Shown: positions 1 through 8,548, numbered from the stretch's first letter. The stretch is 64,000 bases of DNA from Asticcacaulis tiandongensis (GCF_006475605.1 NZ_SSBC01000019.1:310001-374000), one strand, 5' to 3'. Made by a program: numbers and translations. The notes: a model not told the origin generated them from the sequence alone.

Positions 1-291
1 TAAGCCCTTGCTGCGTTCAATGGTTACGCCCGGAATACGCTGAAGCGCCTCGGCAAGGTTTTGTTCGGGAAAATCCACCACATCGGTGGCGACGATGGAG
101 TCAGAAAAGCCAATGGTTTTGCGCTTGATATCAACAGCCTTCTCAAGGCTGCGACGATAGCTGCCGGTGACGACGATGGTCTGAACCTCATCAGCGGCAT
201 CAGCCTCCGTGGCCGTCTGCGCATTGGCAAACACAGGTAAGGCGGTCGCCACGACGACCAGCGCGGTTGTGCAAAGAATATGCTTTTTCAT
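1..291 (-). CDS. TonB-dependent receptor, N-terminal part (runs off the window)
   Basis: Reading leftward from an ATG at 291, preceded by GGGGAC, gives 97 codons that are open to the window edge. The product starts with a Sec signal peptide (MKKHILCTTALVVVATALP, cleavage after NAQ). A TonB-box-like stretch with VQTIVVTGSYRRSLEKA follows, then the start of a plug domain (ALQRIPGVTIERS). These features are standard for outer-membrane TonB receptors that import oligosaccharides or chelates. It lies 107 bp downstream of the GH130 gene on the same strand, so a mannoside-derived ligand is a reasonable guess. The barrel is not visible, so substrate class cannot be judged from this part. Confidence 0.9.
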   Translation of the reverse strand, partial: MKKHILCTTALVVVATALPVFANAQTATEADAADEVQTIVVTGSYRRSLEKAVDIKRKTIGFSDSIVATDVVDFPEQNLAEALQRIPGVTIERSKGL

Positions 292-398
292 TTTCTGTCC
301 CCAAACTGAAAGCGGCCCCTGAAGGCGTGATGCGGCCTTCCTTATTGGCTTTAGATGTCAGTTTGATATCAGTGGGGTTTCAGAACGCCGGTTTATGT

Positions 399-1550
399 CT
401 ATCCGCGTTTCAGGCGCGTTTTAGGGATGTGGGTAATGCGACACGCCAGATCGGCTTCGCCTGAGGCGACAATATAGTGATCGCCGCCATCCACCAGCCC
501 TGTAGTGAAGACAACATCCCGCAGATATATCTGATGCTCAATCGGGGCGGTCAGGGCGGGATTGGGTTCCAGTACAGGCAGGGATTGTGTGTGCAAAATC
601 CGGCTGGGGTCATCGCGATCAAGAATGGAGAAATAGGTCCGGTAAATGCCGACGATTTCCTTAGGCTCGACGCCATGCCAGAGACTGAGCCAGCCCTCGT
701 CGGTCAGTATGGGGGGCGTTCCTCCACCGATGCGCGCGGTGGCTACGGTGCCAGAGGCCGGACGTATGCCGGGCTTGTGGTAGGGTTTCCAGTACAGGCT
801 GTCTTTTGACGTGGCCAGATTGATCGATGGGCCGGCACGCCACTCACTGCCCGGCGGATAGGCAAAATAGAGGTCACCTAACGGGCGGGTCTGGGCCCAG
901 TATTCTCCGTTGATCAGGCCTTCGAAGATCACCATGTCCTTATTCTGATGGTCAAGAATGATATCGGCGAAGGTCCAGTCGAGACCATTTTCCGATGTGT
1001 AGAGTGTCGTGGAATGGCGTTCGGGCGAAACAGAGCAGGTCGTCATTAGCCAGCGGTCGCCGACTTTTGAGACGCGGGCATCTTCGATGCCATAGGCCTG
1101 AAGACTGTTTTGCGGGGCTATGGCCTTATCGTAATGGAGGGCGACCCGTTCGCGGCCGTCGGGGGTCAGTTCGACGGGCAATATCCATGACAGGGAGGTC
1201 AGGGCCATGATTTTCCACCCGCCGCCATGCAGCAAAAATTTGCGCGGGTCAGCGGTATTGGCGAGATCGAGCGGCCAGGCATCGAGCCCATACCCATGGG
1301 CTTCATCCCAGCGGATGGCGTGGACATGGCCACCGAAAATGGGGGTTTTAAGCGCTTCGGCAATCCGCACATAAAGCATGAGGTTGCCATTGGGCAGACG
1401 CGTCATGCCGGGATTGAACGCCCCCAGCACATAGGTTTCGGCCGACAGTTTTCCGGCCAGAGGGGATCGTGACAGATCAATATCGTCCGGCGTCAGGATG
1501 AGGTGATCAAAGTCATAGGTGCTATGGCTGTGGGGTGTGGTGTCGGTCAT
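399..1550 (-). CDS. GH130 family beta-mannoside phosphorylase/hydrolase
   Basis: A 383-residue protein with no signal peptide, so probably cytoplasmic. The five-bladed propeller family GH130 is suggested by NPGMTRLPNGNLMLYVR near residue 48, by YGIEDARVS near 153 (the acidic residue region that handles phosphate and sugar), and by RIGGGTPPILT near 274. Family members phosphorolyse beta-1,4-mannosyl-glucose or mannosyl-GlcNAc to mannose-1-phosphate; a few are hydrolases. Start ATG at 1550 has AGGA upstream. It precedes the TonB receptor on the same strand, which suggests an uptake and intracellular cleavage pair. Substrate within GH130 is not decided here. Confidence 0.85.
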   Translation of the reverse strand: MTDTTPHSHSTYDFDHLILTPDDIDLSRSPLAGKLSAETYVLGAFNPGMTRLPNGNLMLYVRIAEALKTPIFGGHVHAIRWDEAHGYGLDAWPLDLANTADPRKFLLHGGGWKIMALTSLSWILPVELTPDGRERVALHYDKAIAPQNSLQAYGIEDARVSKVGDRWLMTTCSVSPERHSTTLYTSENGLDWTFADIILDHQNKDMVIFEGLINGEYWAQTRPLGDLYFAYPPGSEWRAGPSINLATSKDSLYWKPYHKPGIRPASGTVATARIGGGTPPILTDEGWLSLWHGVEPKEIVGIYRTYFSILDRDDPSRILHTQSLPVLEPNPALTAPIEHQIYLRDVVFTTGLVDGGDHYIVASGEADLACRITHIPKTRLKRG

Positions 1551-1603
1551 GACACTTATCCTGTCGCTACTGTTTTGCGGTAATCCGAGCCTAACGTACG
1601 GGG

Positions 1604-1615
1604 TGTAAATTTACA
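1604..1615. promoter_or_regulatory. Perfect 12-bp palindrome TGTAAATTTACA, candidate operator
   Basis: The palindrome lies 54 bp upstream of the GH130 start codon, within the 230-bp gap between that gene and the rightward gene at 1781. Position and symmetry fit an operator for a dimeric repressor or activator of the GH130/TonB unit. No regulator gene is adjacent, so the partner is unknown. The rest of the gap shows nothing I can name. Confidence 0.4.
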
Positions 1616-1780
1616 TGGCGAGAAGCGTCTGGTTTCATCAGGGGGCAGTGTGCGGTGTCAATGAGCATGCGAGGAGCGCAGAGGCATAACAGATTGTGCG
1701 TTTATTTGCTGCCCTGCGATGGGGGCTGAAAACTTAGATAATCTGGCGCAGCCTGTGGATAAGCAAAGGAGTTTATCCCG

Positions 1781-2059
1781 ATGGCCAGACAACCACAGCC
1801 CCCACCCCCAGCCAATAAAATGCCTGAGCATAAGGATTCATCGACCTTATTGCATCCGCTTCACGGCCAGGTGAGTCTTGATGAGTACCAGTTCCCTGAA
1901 GACCGGACTCCGCCTCAGAACCGGCCGCCAGGTGCGGGCATAGACATTGCCTCTGACGCCATGCCGGATGAGGGCATGCTCGAGGTTTATGACGACGATG
2001 ATGATGTTCGCGATCGCAGACCCGGCACGCCTGAACCTCACCCCAAAGGACGTAAATGA
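1781..2059 (+). CDS. Small hydrophilic, probably disordered protein
   Basis: Encodes 92 residues from an ATG preceded by AAAGGAG at a good distance. The sequence is rich in Pro, Asp and Glu, has a run of five Asp near residue 72, and lacks hydrophobic segments or cysteines. I do not recognise a family. Its last codons overlap the next gene by 4 nt (ATGA), so it is translationally coupled to the SDR. Similar small acidic proteins recur at 2816 and 7221, which suggests a shared theme such as desiccation or osmotic protection; that is inference. Confidence 0.6.
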   Translation: MARQPQPPPPANKMPEHKDSSTLLHPLHGQVSLDEYQFPEDRTPPQNRPPGAGIDIASDAMPDEGMLEVYDDDDDVRDRRPGTPEPHPKGRK

Positions 2060-2811
2060 TGACTGAGAAGCTCAAGGAAACTTCGCTACTGGGTAAACGC
2101 ATACTGGTAACCGGCGGCACGACCGGCATTGGACGCGCGACTGTCGCCTTGCTGGCAAAGACGCATGGTGCGCGTGTGCTGACCTTTGGGCGGCATGAAG
2201 CGGAATTGAAAGATTCGCTTGATAATGCCTCGGGCGGGGCGTGCGGTGTGCTGGGACTGACGGCGGATGTCGCCACACCCGAAGGGCTTGAGGCGGTGTT
2301 TGAGGCGGTCGATCAGCAACTGGGCGGGCTTGATATTCTGATTAATAATGCCGGATTGAGCGCTGATGCCATCAAGGATATGTCGCCCGAAGAATGGCGT
2401 TATGTCGTGGAGACAAACTTTACCGCCTATCTCGCCTGTGCCCAGAAAGCGGTGCAGCGCATGTCAAAACAGGGCGGCGGTCATGTGGTGTTTATTGGCT
2501 CGATCAGTGCCGAATTCAAGTCGCCGGAATCGAGTGTCTATTCGGCGACCAAGGCGGGCATAGAAGCCTTTGCCGAGACGCTGCGCAAGGAAGTGATGGA
2601 AGACAACATCAAGGTCACGACCATTGTGCCGGGTTCGGTCGGTGCTGACATGCAGGAGATGAGTCCTGAGGAACAGAGGGAAAAAATAGCTGCAAAGGAA
2701 ATGCTTTATGCCGAAGAGCTGGCGGATACAATTGCCTATGTCCTGACGCGTTCGGCGCGCACAAACATTGTGACCCTGAGGGCAGAACCCCTCATTCAGC
2801 ACAGAGGATGA
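2056..2811 (+). CDS. Short-chain dehydrogenase/reductase (SDR)
   Basis: A 251-residue classical SDR. The NAD(P)-binding glycine motif TGGTTGIG is near residue 18, NNAG near 97, catalytic Ser in GSIS near 148, and YSATK near 161 supplies the Tyr-Lys pair. The C-terminus is shorter than in most biosynthetic SDRs and ends in a charged tail. The start overlaps the preceding small ORF by 4 nt; a second in-frame ATG directly follows the first. The Thr after TGG and an Arg/His-containing loop (FGRHEAEL) after the second strand fit NADP preference. Substrate is unknown. It sits in a run of stress-type genes. Confidence 0.9.
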   Translation: MMTEKLKETSLLGKRILVTGGTTGIGRATVALLAKTHGARVLTFGRHEAELKDSLDNASGGACGVLGLTADVATPEGLEAVFEAVDQQLGGLDILINNAGLSADAIKDMSPEEWRYVVETNFTAYLACAQKAVQRMSKQGGGHVVFIGSISAEFKSPESSVYSATKAGIEAFAETLRKEVMEDNIKVTTIVPGSVGADMQEMSPEEQREKIAAKEMLYAEELADTIAYVLTRSARTNIVTLRAEPLIQHRG

Positions 2812-2815
2812 AGCC

Positions 2816-2998
2816 ATGACAGACAAAGACAAGCGTTCCGTGACTGAGCCTTCGGGTAAGGAGAGCGGCCACAATGCCAAGGAAACGCAGAAACTCAAGC
2901 CTGAGTGGAAGAAGCGACCTGAACAATATCCCGAAGCCGGTGAACAGCTTGGCGACCATGATACGGGTAAGTCCGATCCGCCGCGCCCCGGTTCGTGA
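2816..2998 (+). CDS. Small charged hypothetical protein
   Basis: Sixty residues, almost entirely charged or polar (many Lys, Glu, Asp, Pro), ending PPRPGS. It starts 4 nt after the SDR stop with AGAGGA upstream of the ATG, so it is the third member of the 1781-2998 unit. No family is recognised. Downstream, 3020-3042 can form a 6-bp hairpin (AAAGAC/GTCTTT) without a T-run, so I do not call a terminator. Confidence 0.5.
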   Translation: MTDKDKRSVTEPSGKESGHNAKETQKLKPEWKKRPEQYPEAGEQLGDHDTGKSDPPRPGS

Positions 2999-3142
2999 GC
3001 CTTGGAAAAATGGCGTAAAGACCTGTGTTGATGTCTTTCTGAGAAGGTGGCAACGCGAAGATATTTAATCCTGTTATCGCAGCTTATAGACTTTGTGTCC
3101 GTACTATTTTTCTTCCCTCCACATTAGAAAACGGAATAAGAC

Positions 3143-3646
3143 ATGTCCAAGATCACGACACTGGAAGAAGCTTTTATTCACGAGCTTTCGGATGTTTACA
3201 GCGCAGAAAAACAACTGACGAAGGCCTTACCTAAACTGGCGCGCGCGGCAACAAATGCCAAGCTGTCCGAGGCCTTTACCATGCACCTTGAGGAAACGCA
3301 GGGGCAGATTGAGCGCCTTGATCAGTTGGTTGAAGCGCACGGCCTTAAGCTTAAGCGCATCAAATGTCTGGCCATGGAAGGTCTGGTGGCCGAAGGTGCA
3401 GATATTATCGACGAAATCGAAAAAGGCCCCGTCCGTGATGTCATGCTCATTGTCGGGGCGCAAAAGGCAGAACACTATGAAATTGCGACCTATGGCAGCC
3501 TGATTACGCTGGCGGATCAGCTTGGGTACAAGGAAGCGGTCAAGCTTCTAAAAGAAACCTTGGCCGAAGAAAAGCAAACAGACGAAAAGTTGAATGGTCT
3601 GGCGATTTCTGACGTAAATCGCGAAGCCATAAGGGCTAATGCCTAG
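3143..3646 (+). CDS. DUF892 / YciE-YciF family ferritin-like protein
   Basis: A 167-residue all-helical protein typical in length for the DUF892 family (E. coli YciF/YciE), which folds as a four-helix ferritin-like bundle. Visible signatures are the N-terminal FIHELSDVYSAEKQLTKALPKL and the paired carboxylate/His positions in HLEETQGQIERLDQLVEAHG and AQKAEHYEIATYGSL. Family members are stress-induced and may bind a di-metal centre; the biochemical role is unsettled. The gene has its own 144-bp upstream region and stands alone, between small stress-type genes. Confidence 0.9.
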   Translation: MSKITTLEEAFIHELSDVYSAEKQLTKALPKLARAATNAKLSEAFTMHLEETQGQIERLDQLVEAHGLKLKRIKCLAMEGLVAEGADIIDEIEKGPVRDVMLIVGAQKAEHYEIATYGSLITLADQLGYKEAVKLLKETLAEEKQTDEKLNGLAISDVNREAIRANA

Positions 3647-3812
3647 GTTTTAAACTGTCTGAATTCTTATAACAATGAGAAAGTGACCCGCATATAATTT
3701 ATCCCAAGCCCTATAGGGTTAAATTCTACTGTTCTCTAAGGCTTTATTTGTCTTTGAACAGGCGTTCGCTTTCTTAAGTCACATCGCCCATAATCTCAAA
3801 TCTTAAAGGAGT

Positions 3813-4049
3813 ATGGCTATGCCTACTGTACATAACGATCCCTCTTTGCATCATGACCGTCACCACAATACGGTGCCTGTCAGAACGACAAATCGTAACT
3901 GGGTATGGCCGGTTGTCGGTCTGGTCGCCCTTATTCTTATTGCGTGGTTCGTGATTGGCTCAACACGCACGAATGAACCTCTGGTTACCAATGAGGTGCC
4001 TGCGGCAACTGAGCCAATGCAGACCACGCCGCCACCGGCAGCGCCTTAA
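3813..4049 (+). CDS. Small single-pass membrane protein
   Basis: Seventy-eight residues from an ATG with AAGGAG upstream. The N-terminus is His-rich and polar. One transmembrane helix lies around residues 30-49 (WPVVGLVALILIAWFVIGS), followed by a Thr/Pro-rich tail. No family is recognised. A strong terminator follows at once, so this is probably a monocistronic message. Confidence 0.65.
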   Translation: MAMPTVHNDPSLHHDRHHNTVPVRTTNRNWVWPVVGLVALILIAWFVIGSTRTNEPLVTNEVPAATEPMQTTPPPAAP

Positions 4050-4072
4050 AGCGTCAGTTTTGTCTGTCTCCT

Positions 4073-4110
4073 AAGGGTCTTGTGACACTAGTCACAAGAC
4101 CCTTTATTTT
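4073..4110 (+). terminator. Strong rho-independent terminator
   Basis: A perfect 14-bp stem (AAGGGTCTTGTGAC and its complement, 4073-4086 and 4091-4104) encloses a 4-nt loop and is followed by TATTTT. It ends the small membrane protein gene. Because it abuts the longest reading frame of the MscS gene, that gene must be transcribed from a promoter inside or downstream of 4105. Confidence 0.9.
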
Positions 4111-4191
4111 GTGCGCCGCATGCCTACCACTTGTTTTTTTATTTCGTCATTGCTCAGGTGCGAAGCCTGTAGGTCAAAGCGGAGTGTGCCG

Positions 4192-6603
4192 GTGTCATTT
4201 GCCAGTCTTAAATGGACAGGAACCCTTATCAGGATTGTTGTGCTGGGTCTGTTTTGCATCGGATTAAGCAGTGCGCCGCTTCAGGCGCAGGAGGCCTCGG
4301 AGGCGCGCTATCTGGCTCTTATTCAGACGGCGGTGAATGATCTGAGAGCGGTAGAGGCCGCCCATACGCCTGACTTGTCCGAAGAGGAACGTACGCAACT
4401 CAGGCAAAGGCTGAATACGGCCCGCAGTTCGGCGCAGGATGCGGTCGCGGCCATGCAGAAGGAACTGGACCTGCTGGTTGAGCGTGAGGCGCAACTGGGG
4501 ACGCCGACCGAGGGTGAAGCCGAGGCACCGGACATTTTGGCTCAGAGACGGGCGCTGGCGCGTGATCGCGCGCTTCTGGACAGTGCCATCAAGCGGGGAC
4601 GGCTGGTGGTGGTTGAGGCGGAGCAGCTGTCTGACCGCTTACGCGCCAGTCGTGCCGAGCAGATATCCAGCCAGGCGTCTGAACGCGTTACTTCGCTGGT
4701 GTCGCCGCAATTCTGGAGGGCCTTTTCGGGGCAAATAAACGGGGATATGCGGCGGATATCACGTCTGGCAGAGGTTGGGGGTGAGGCCTTCAAGGGCAAT
4801 TGGCGGCAGGGTGCGGGCTGGCTTTCTGGCTGTCTTTTGCTGACCATCGCGCTGGCCTGGCCGGTGCGCAAGGGGCTTAAAAGCGCCGGGCAAAAAGTGT
4901 TGATAAGGGTTGCGCCGCCAACACGCATAAGACGGTCACTCTATGCGGTGTGGCGCGTCTGTGTGGAGACCGTTCTGCCGTTAATTTCCATCGGCGTTAT
5001 TGTGCATGTGATGCGCCTGTCGGGTATGATCCATGTGCGCTGGGAGCCGATTATGCTGGCCCTGATAGCCGGCGTGTTAATCAGCAGCTTCATTATCAGC
5101 CTCAGTGGCGCGCTTCTGATGCGCAATCAGGCTTCATGGCGTTTATTGCCTGTGTCGGATGAACTGGCGTCGGCGCTGCGGCGGTGGACATGGGCCCTAG
5201 GGGGTCTGATTTTCGTCATGACGCTGTTGCAGGCTGTGCTTACGGCCATGTCGGCCAGTTTGCCGCTGCGGACGCTGATGGACGTGCTTATGGTGGCGGC
5301 GCTGATGAGTCTGTTTGCCGCTGTGCTTTTGTCTCTGACGCGGATCAGGGCGGCCAGCGCGCCTACGACGGACAAGCGTTCACCGGGGATAGGGGCGGTG
5401 TCTATCGGTGCCTGGCTGATTGTTGTCGCGGGCTTTCTGGCTATTCTTCTGGGCTATGTCGGCTTTAGTCTGATCCTGATGCGGTTGTTGCTCTGGGCGA
5501 TTATTGTCGTTTCGACGCTCTATCTTTTGTGGGTCGTGGCGGATGATATATTGACCACCGTATTTTGCGCTACCAGCCGTACCGGACAGGGGATGGTGTC
5601 CCTGTTTGGGGTTCGGCCAACCCTTATCGATCAGGTGGGGGTAGTTTTGTCCGGCGTCGTGCGGCTGTCGCTGTTATTACTGGCGGTGGCAGCCCTTCTG
5701 TTTCCGTTTGGCACGGGGATATCATCTATATTCGATCAGCTGGCGCGGCTGGCCAGAGGCATCACCATCGGGGAGATGACCCTGTCGCCCGGTGCGCTGG
5801 CGCGGGCACTGATTGTGCTGACGGCGGGCATTGTAGCGGTGCGTATGTTCCAGTCCTGGCTGGACCAGCGCTACCTGCCGAAGACCGAGCTTGATACCGG
5901 TGCACGCAACTCTATCAGCCTGATTACGCGCTATGCCGGTTTCCTGATTGTCGGGCTATGGGCCATGGCGTCACTGGGGATAGGGGTTGAGCGTATCGCC
6001 CTGTTATTGTCAGCCTTGTCTGTCGGTATCGGTTTCGGTTTGCAGGCCATAACGCAGAACTTTGTCTCTGGTCTGATCCTTCTGGCAGAGCGGCCGGTGA
6101 AGATTGGTGATCTTGTGCGTATCGGTAATGACGAAGGCGATGTGCGGCGCATCAATGTGCGTTCGACGGAGATTGTTCTGGGGGATCATTCAACATTGAT
6201 TGTGCCTAATTCGGAACTGATCACAAAGTCGGTTCTGAACAAGACGCATTTAAATCCGTTGGGACGGATTCAGATTGAGTTTTCCGTGCCTATCGGTGTC
6301 AATGTGGCCGAGGTTCGGGACATTGTATTATCGGTATTTGCCGATGAGGCGCAGGTTCTGGAAACACCGGAACCGGTTGTATTCATTGACCGTATTGCCG
6401 ATGGTCGGGTTATGTTCAACAGTTTTGGCCATGTGGCGCATCCCCGCAATGCCTATGGTGCGCGCAGTGCTGTGCTACTTGATCTGTTGCAGCGGTTTCA
6501 TGCCAATAATATTGAAATCGGGACGGTGCCTCAGAAGATGGAACTGTTGCCTGTGGCCCCTGCAAGCGGTGCATCGCCGGAGGCACCGCTTACGCAAACA
6601 TAG
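4192..6603 (+). CDS. MscS-family mechanosensitive channel with DUF3772 domain
   Basis: A large inner-membrane channel of about 803 residues. The reading frame is open from a GTG at 4111, but that start touches the terminator. GTG 4192 has AGCGGAG at good spacing and gives a clean signal peptide ending PLQAQ, so I prefer it; GTG 4186 and ATG 4120 are alternatives. After the signal comes an alpha-helical periplasmic DUF3772-like region of about 150 residues. Several transmembrane helices follow, then the pore helix and beta domain of MscS near the C-terminus (GIGFGLQAITQNFVSGLILLAE, GDLVRIG, IVPNSELITKSVLN). Role: pressure release on osmotic downshock. It fits the surrounding stress genes. Confidence 0.9.
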   Translation: MSFASLKWTGTLIRIVVLGLFCIGLSSAPLQAQEASEARYLALIQTAVNDLRAVEAAHTPDLSEEERTQLRQRLNTARSSAQDAVAAMQKELDLLVEREAQLGTPTEGEAEAPDILAQRRALARDRALLDSAIKRGRLVVVEAEQLSDRLRASRAEQISSQASERVTSLVSPQFWRAFSGQINGDMRRISRLAEVGGEAFKGNWRQGAGWLSGCLLLTIALAWPVRKGLKSAGQKVLIRVAPPTRIRRSLYAVWRVCVETVLPLISIGVIVHVMRLSGMIHVRWEPIMLALIAGVLISSFIISLSGALLMRNQASWRLLPVSDELASALRRWTWALGGLIFVMTLLQAVLTAMSASLPLRTLMDVLMVAALMSLFAAVLLSLTRIRAASAPTTDKRSPGIGAVSIGAWLIVVAGFLAILLGYVGFSLILMRLLLWAIIVVSTLYLLWVVADDILTTVFCATSRTGQGMVSLFGVRPTLIDQVGVVLSGVVRLSLLLLAVAALLFPFGTGISSIFDQLARLARGITIGEMTLSPGALARALIVLTAGIVAVRMFQSWLDQRYLPKTELDTGARNSISLITRYAGFLIVGLWAMASLGIGVERIALLLSALSVGIGFGLQAITQNFVSGLILLAERPVKIGDLVRIGNDEGDVRRINVRSTEIVLGDHSTLIVPNSELITKSVLNKTHLNPLGRIQIEFSVPIGVNVAEVRDIVLSVFADEAQVLETPEPVVFIDRIADGRVMFNSFGHVAHPRNAYGARSAVLLDLLQRFHANNIEIGTVPQKMELLPVAPASGASPEAPLTQT

Positions 6604-6618
6604 GGCATCAGGGGGCTG

Positions 6619-6927
6619 TCAGGCCTGAGTGCGCCCCATCCGGTGCATGTAGAGGGCGTTTCTCAGTTCACCGATTTTTTCTATCCACATATCGCTGCTG
6701 AGGGAGGTGTCGTCTATCGCCTCGATCAGGCCTTTGATATGGGCGTGGTCTGCCCTTTGGGTGCCTGTAAACGGGCTGTGTTCGACCCTCTGATCATGGC
6801 GGGCGAATTCCGTTTTCAGCTGTTCAAACAAGGCTTTGCGCAAGGTGTTGTTGGTGGTGTCGATGATCTGGTCTGTCAGGTCGCTGAGGCGCTGATGATC
6901 AGAGTCGGACGGGTCAAAATCAGGCAT
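6619..6927 (-). CDS. Small protein resembling a truncated hemerythrin-like (HHE) domain
   Basis: One hundred and two residues. The stretch KALFEQLKTEFARHDQRVEHSPF, then DHAHIKGLIEAID and WIEKIGELRNAL, follows the helical layout of the hemerythrin HHE family (LFxxLKxxLxxH, DHxxI, WxxKxxxLxxxxxxH). The N-terminal His and the C-terminal HxxxE that would complete a di-iron site are absent, and the protein stops soon after the last helix. Metal binding is therefore doubtful. It converges with the MscS gene. Assignment is by eye and moderate to low. Confidence 0.5.
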   Translation of the reverse strand: MPDFDPSDSDHQRLSDLTDQIIDTTNNTLRKALFEQLKTEFARHDQRVEHSPFTGTQRADHAHIKGLIEAIDDTSLSSDMWIEKIGELRNALYMHRMGRTQA

Positions 6928-7161
6928 GGGAGTCTCCCTTGGGGCATCGGTTAAAAACGGTCATTTTGCGCCGTTTAGCTGTAAAAAGTCCTCTTTCGGT
7001 ACGGGGCAGATGATAAGTATCGGGCAAGGAGGGTATGGGCGCATTTTTGGGGGGCGGCGTGGGCCTGAAGGCGCGGGAATGCATTTCCTGATTTATCCGC
7101 CTCAGGGTTCACGCATCATCCTTATGGCGTCAGGTTTAGGGTGGATAAGGCTCTGCGTGTT

Positions 7162-7201
7162 GTCGCCCAGAGTCACCCAGAGTCGCCCTTTGTCGCCCTT
7201 T
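7162..7201. repeat. Four tandem 10-bp repeats upstream of the 7221 gene
   Basis: The units are GTCGCCCAGA, GTCACCCAGA, GTCGCCCTTT and GTCGCCCTTT, directly abutting, with a period of one helical turn. They end 19 bp before the next start codon. They might be binding sites on one face of the DNA, or a simple slippage array. The rest of the 6928-7220 gap shows nothing else I can name. Confidence 0.6.
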
Positions 7202-7220
7202 TCAGCACTGGAGACATGTT

Positions 7221-7472
7221 ATGAACTATGAACCTGATCCCACCCGCAGGCCTGACCAAAAACCGCGTGAAAATGATACGGAAACCATGACGCCGGTACC
7301 GGAAAGAGATGCGGTTGACGATCTCATTTCCATAGATGAAGCGGCAGAAAATCTGCCTGAAGCGGAAGATTTTTCTGACGTGCCTTTTGACGATGTGGAT
7401 GACAAAGAACAAGGCCGTTCAGATGTTGATTCTATCAACGAAGATGAAGAAAATCAGGACGCGCCCGTTTAG
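7221..7472 (+). CDS. Small acidic hypothetical protein
   Basis: Eighty-three residues, strongly acidic (Asp and Glu make up about a third), without hydrophobic segments or Cys. The start at 7221 is an ATG lying 7 bp after GGAGAC. I do not recognise a family. It converges on another small charged gene at 7486 with 13 bp between their stops. By composition it belongs with the other hydrophilic proteins at 1781 and 2816. Confidence 0.55.
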   Translation: MNYEPDPTRRPDQKPRENDTETMTPVPERDAVDDLISIDEAAENLPEAEDFSDVPFDDVDDKEQGRSDVDSINEDEENQDAPV

Positions 7473-7485
7473 GACGCGTCACGGC

Positions 7486-7689
7486 TTAATTGTCGTTTTT
7501 TTGCTCTAACGCTTTACGCGTCGCCTTAAGCGTTTCGGCTTCGGACAGGGGGCGATCCGGAGCCGATTCCGGCCTCAGCATGTCCTCGTCTGTGCCTTCT
7601 TCGGGGAAGGTTTCGACATTGTCCTTTTTCAGGGCCTTCTCACCGGTGCGCGCCACGTTTTTGGGGCGGTTGTCATTTTGTCTCGTCAT
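7486..7689 (-). CDS. Small charged hypothetical protein
   Basis: The frame is open from 7800, but an ATG at 7689 preceded by GGGAGAG at good spacing gives a 67-residue hydrophilic protein (MTRQNDNRPKNVARTGEKAL at its start) and is the better start. Composition is rich in Lys, Glu, Asp and Pro. No family is recognised. It resembles in style the small proteins encoded nearby. Confidence 0.55.
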   Translation of the reverse strand: MTRQNDNRPKNVARTGEKALKKDNVETFPEEGTDEDMLRPESAPDRPLSEAETLKATRKALEQKNDN

Positions 7690-7947
7690 TGGAGGCTCTC
7701 CCGACTTTGTGTAATGATCGCAGGATCGGAAAGGCCTGATAAGGTTGCAATGGGGTTTGAAGGCGCAGGTAATATGTGGATGACAATATAGGAAACGCAT
7801 AAAACCGGTGATTTGAAAAACTTATCAATATTTTTCGCAATGAAAGAGACTGCGCTGTGTCTTTTTACCTGAGGGTACCTAGGGTCTGGGCTTCATTTCA
7901 TTGGCATGTGTGCATCCGGGCACTGTCAAATTTGAGGAGGCATAAGC

Positions 7948-8532
7948 ATGAGCGTACAAAAATGGTTAGCGGGCGGAAGTTTAGGCGCCCTTTTACTGGT
8001 CGCGGCCTGTGACAATAATCGTGATCAGATGGTGGCCACCGAGGCGACCGCCATGTCCGATACGGCCCTGATGAGCAGCCCGACAGCTGACGTGGCCTCA
8101 CCTGAACGCGTCGCGGAATTTGCCAGCAAGGCGACCATTGGCGGGATGTTTGAGGTTGAGACCAGCCGTCTGGCGGTTGAGCGCACCAAGGATGCCACGC
8201 TGAAAACCTTTGCCCAGCGCATGATCGATGATCATACCGCCGCGCATGGCGAACTGGTGGCGGCTATTCAGGCTGAAGGCGGGAATGTGCCGCCTGAGAC
8301 ACTGGATGAAGATCACCGCAAGAAGCTGGAGGATCTGAAGGCCGCGTCTGCCGGTGATTTTGACAACCAGTATGTCAGTACGCAGAAAGACGCGCACGAC
8401 AAGACCATTGATCTGTTCGAAGACTATATCAATGATGGTCCGGCCGGCGCATTGAAGGACTTTGCCACCAAGACCTTGCCGACGCTTAAGGCGCATAAGG
8501 CAGAAATTGACCGGATTTCGGATGCCCGTTAA
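7948..8532 (+). CDS. DUF4142 lipoprotein
   Basis: A 194-residue exported lipoprotein. The signal peptide ends in the lipobox LVAAC with Cys21. The mature part is the DUF4142 ferritin-like four-helix domain (residues about 55-190), recognisable by FASKATIGGMFEVETSRLAVERTKDATLKTFAQRMIDDH and the later QKDAHDKTIDLFEDY and LPTLKAHKAEI. Family members are periplasmic and often co-occur with stress genes; their function is not established. RBS GAGGAG precedes the ATG. A terminator follows at 8549. Confidence 0.9.
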   Translation: MSVQKWLAGGSLGALLLVAACDNNRDQMVATEATAMSDTALMSSPTADVASPERVAEFASKATIGGMFEVETSRLAVERTKDATLKTFAQRMIDDHTAAHGELVAAIQAEGGNVPPETLDEDHRKKLEDLKAASAGDFDNQYVSTQKDAHDKTIDLFEDYINDGPAGALKDFATKTLPTLKAHKAEIDRISDAR

Positions 8533-8548
8533 CGGCAGGTAATGAAAC

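Noticed and set aside
3020-3042. Hairpin AAAGAC/GTCTTT after the 2816 gene as a terminator
   Set aside because: Short stem, long loop and no T-run.
3709-3718. CCCTATAGGG palindrome
   Set aside because: Only 10 bp and located in a gap without other signals; too likely by chance.
6643-6954. Rightward 103-codon frame
   Set aside because: Antisense to the better supported 6619-6927 gene, whose sequence shows a family-like pattern.
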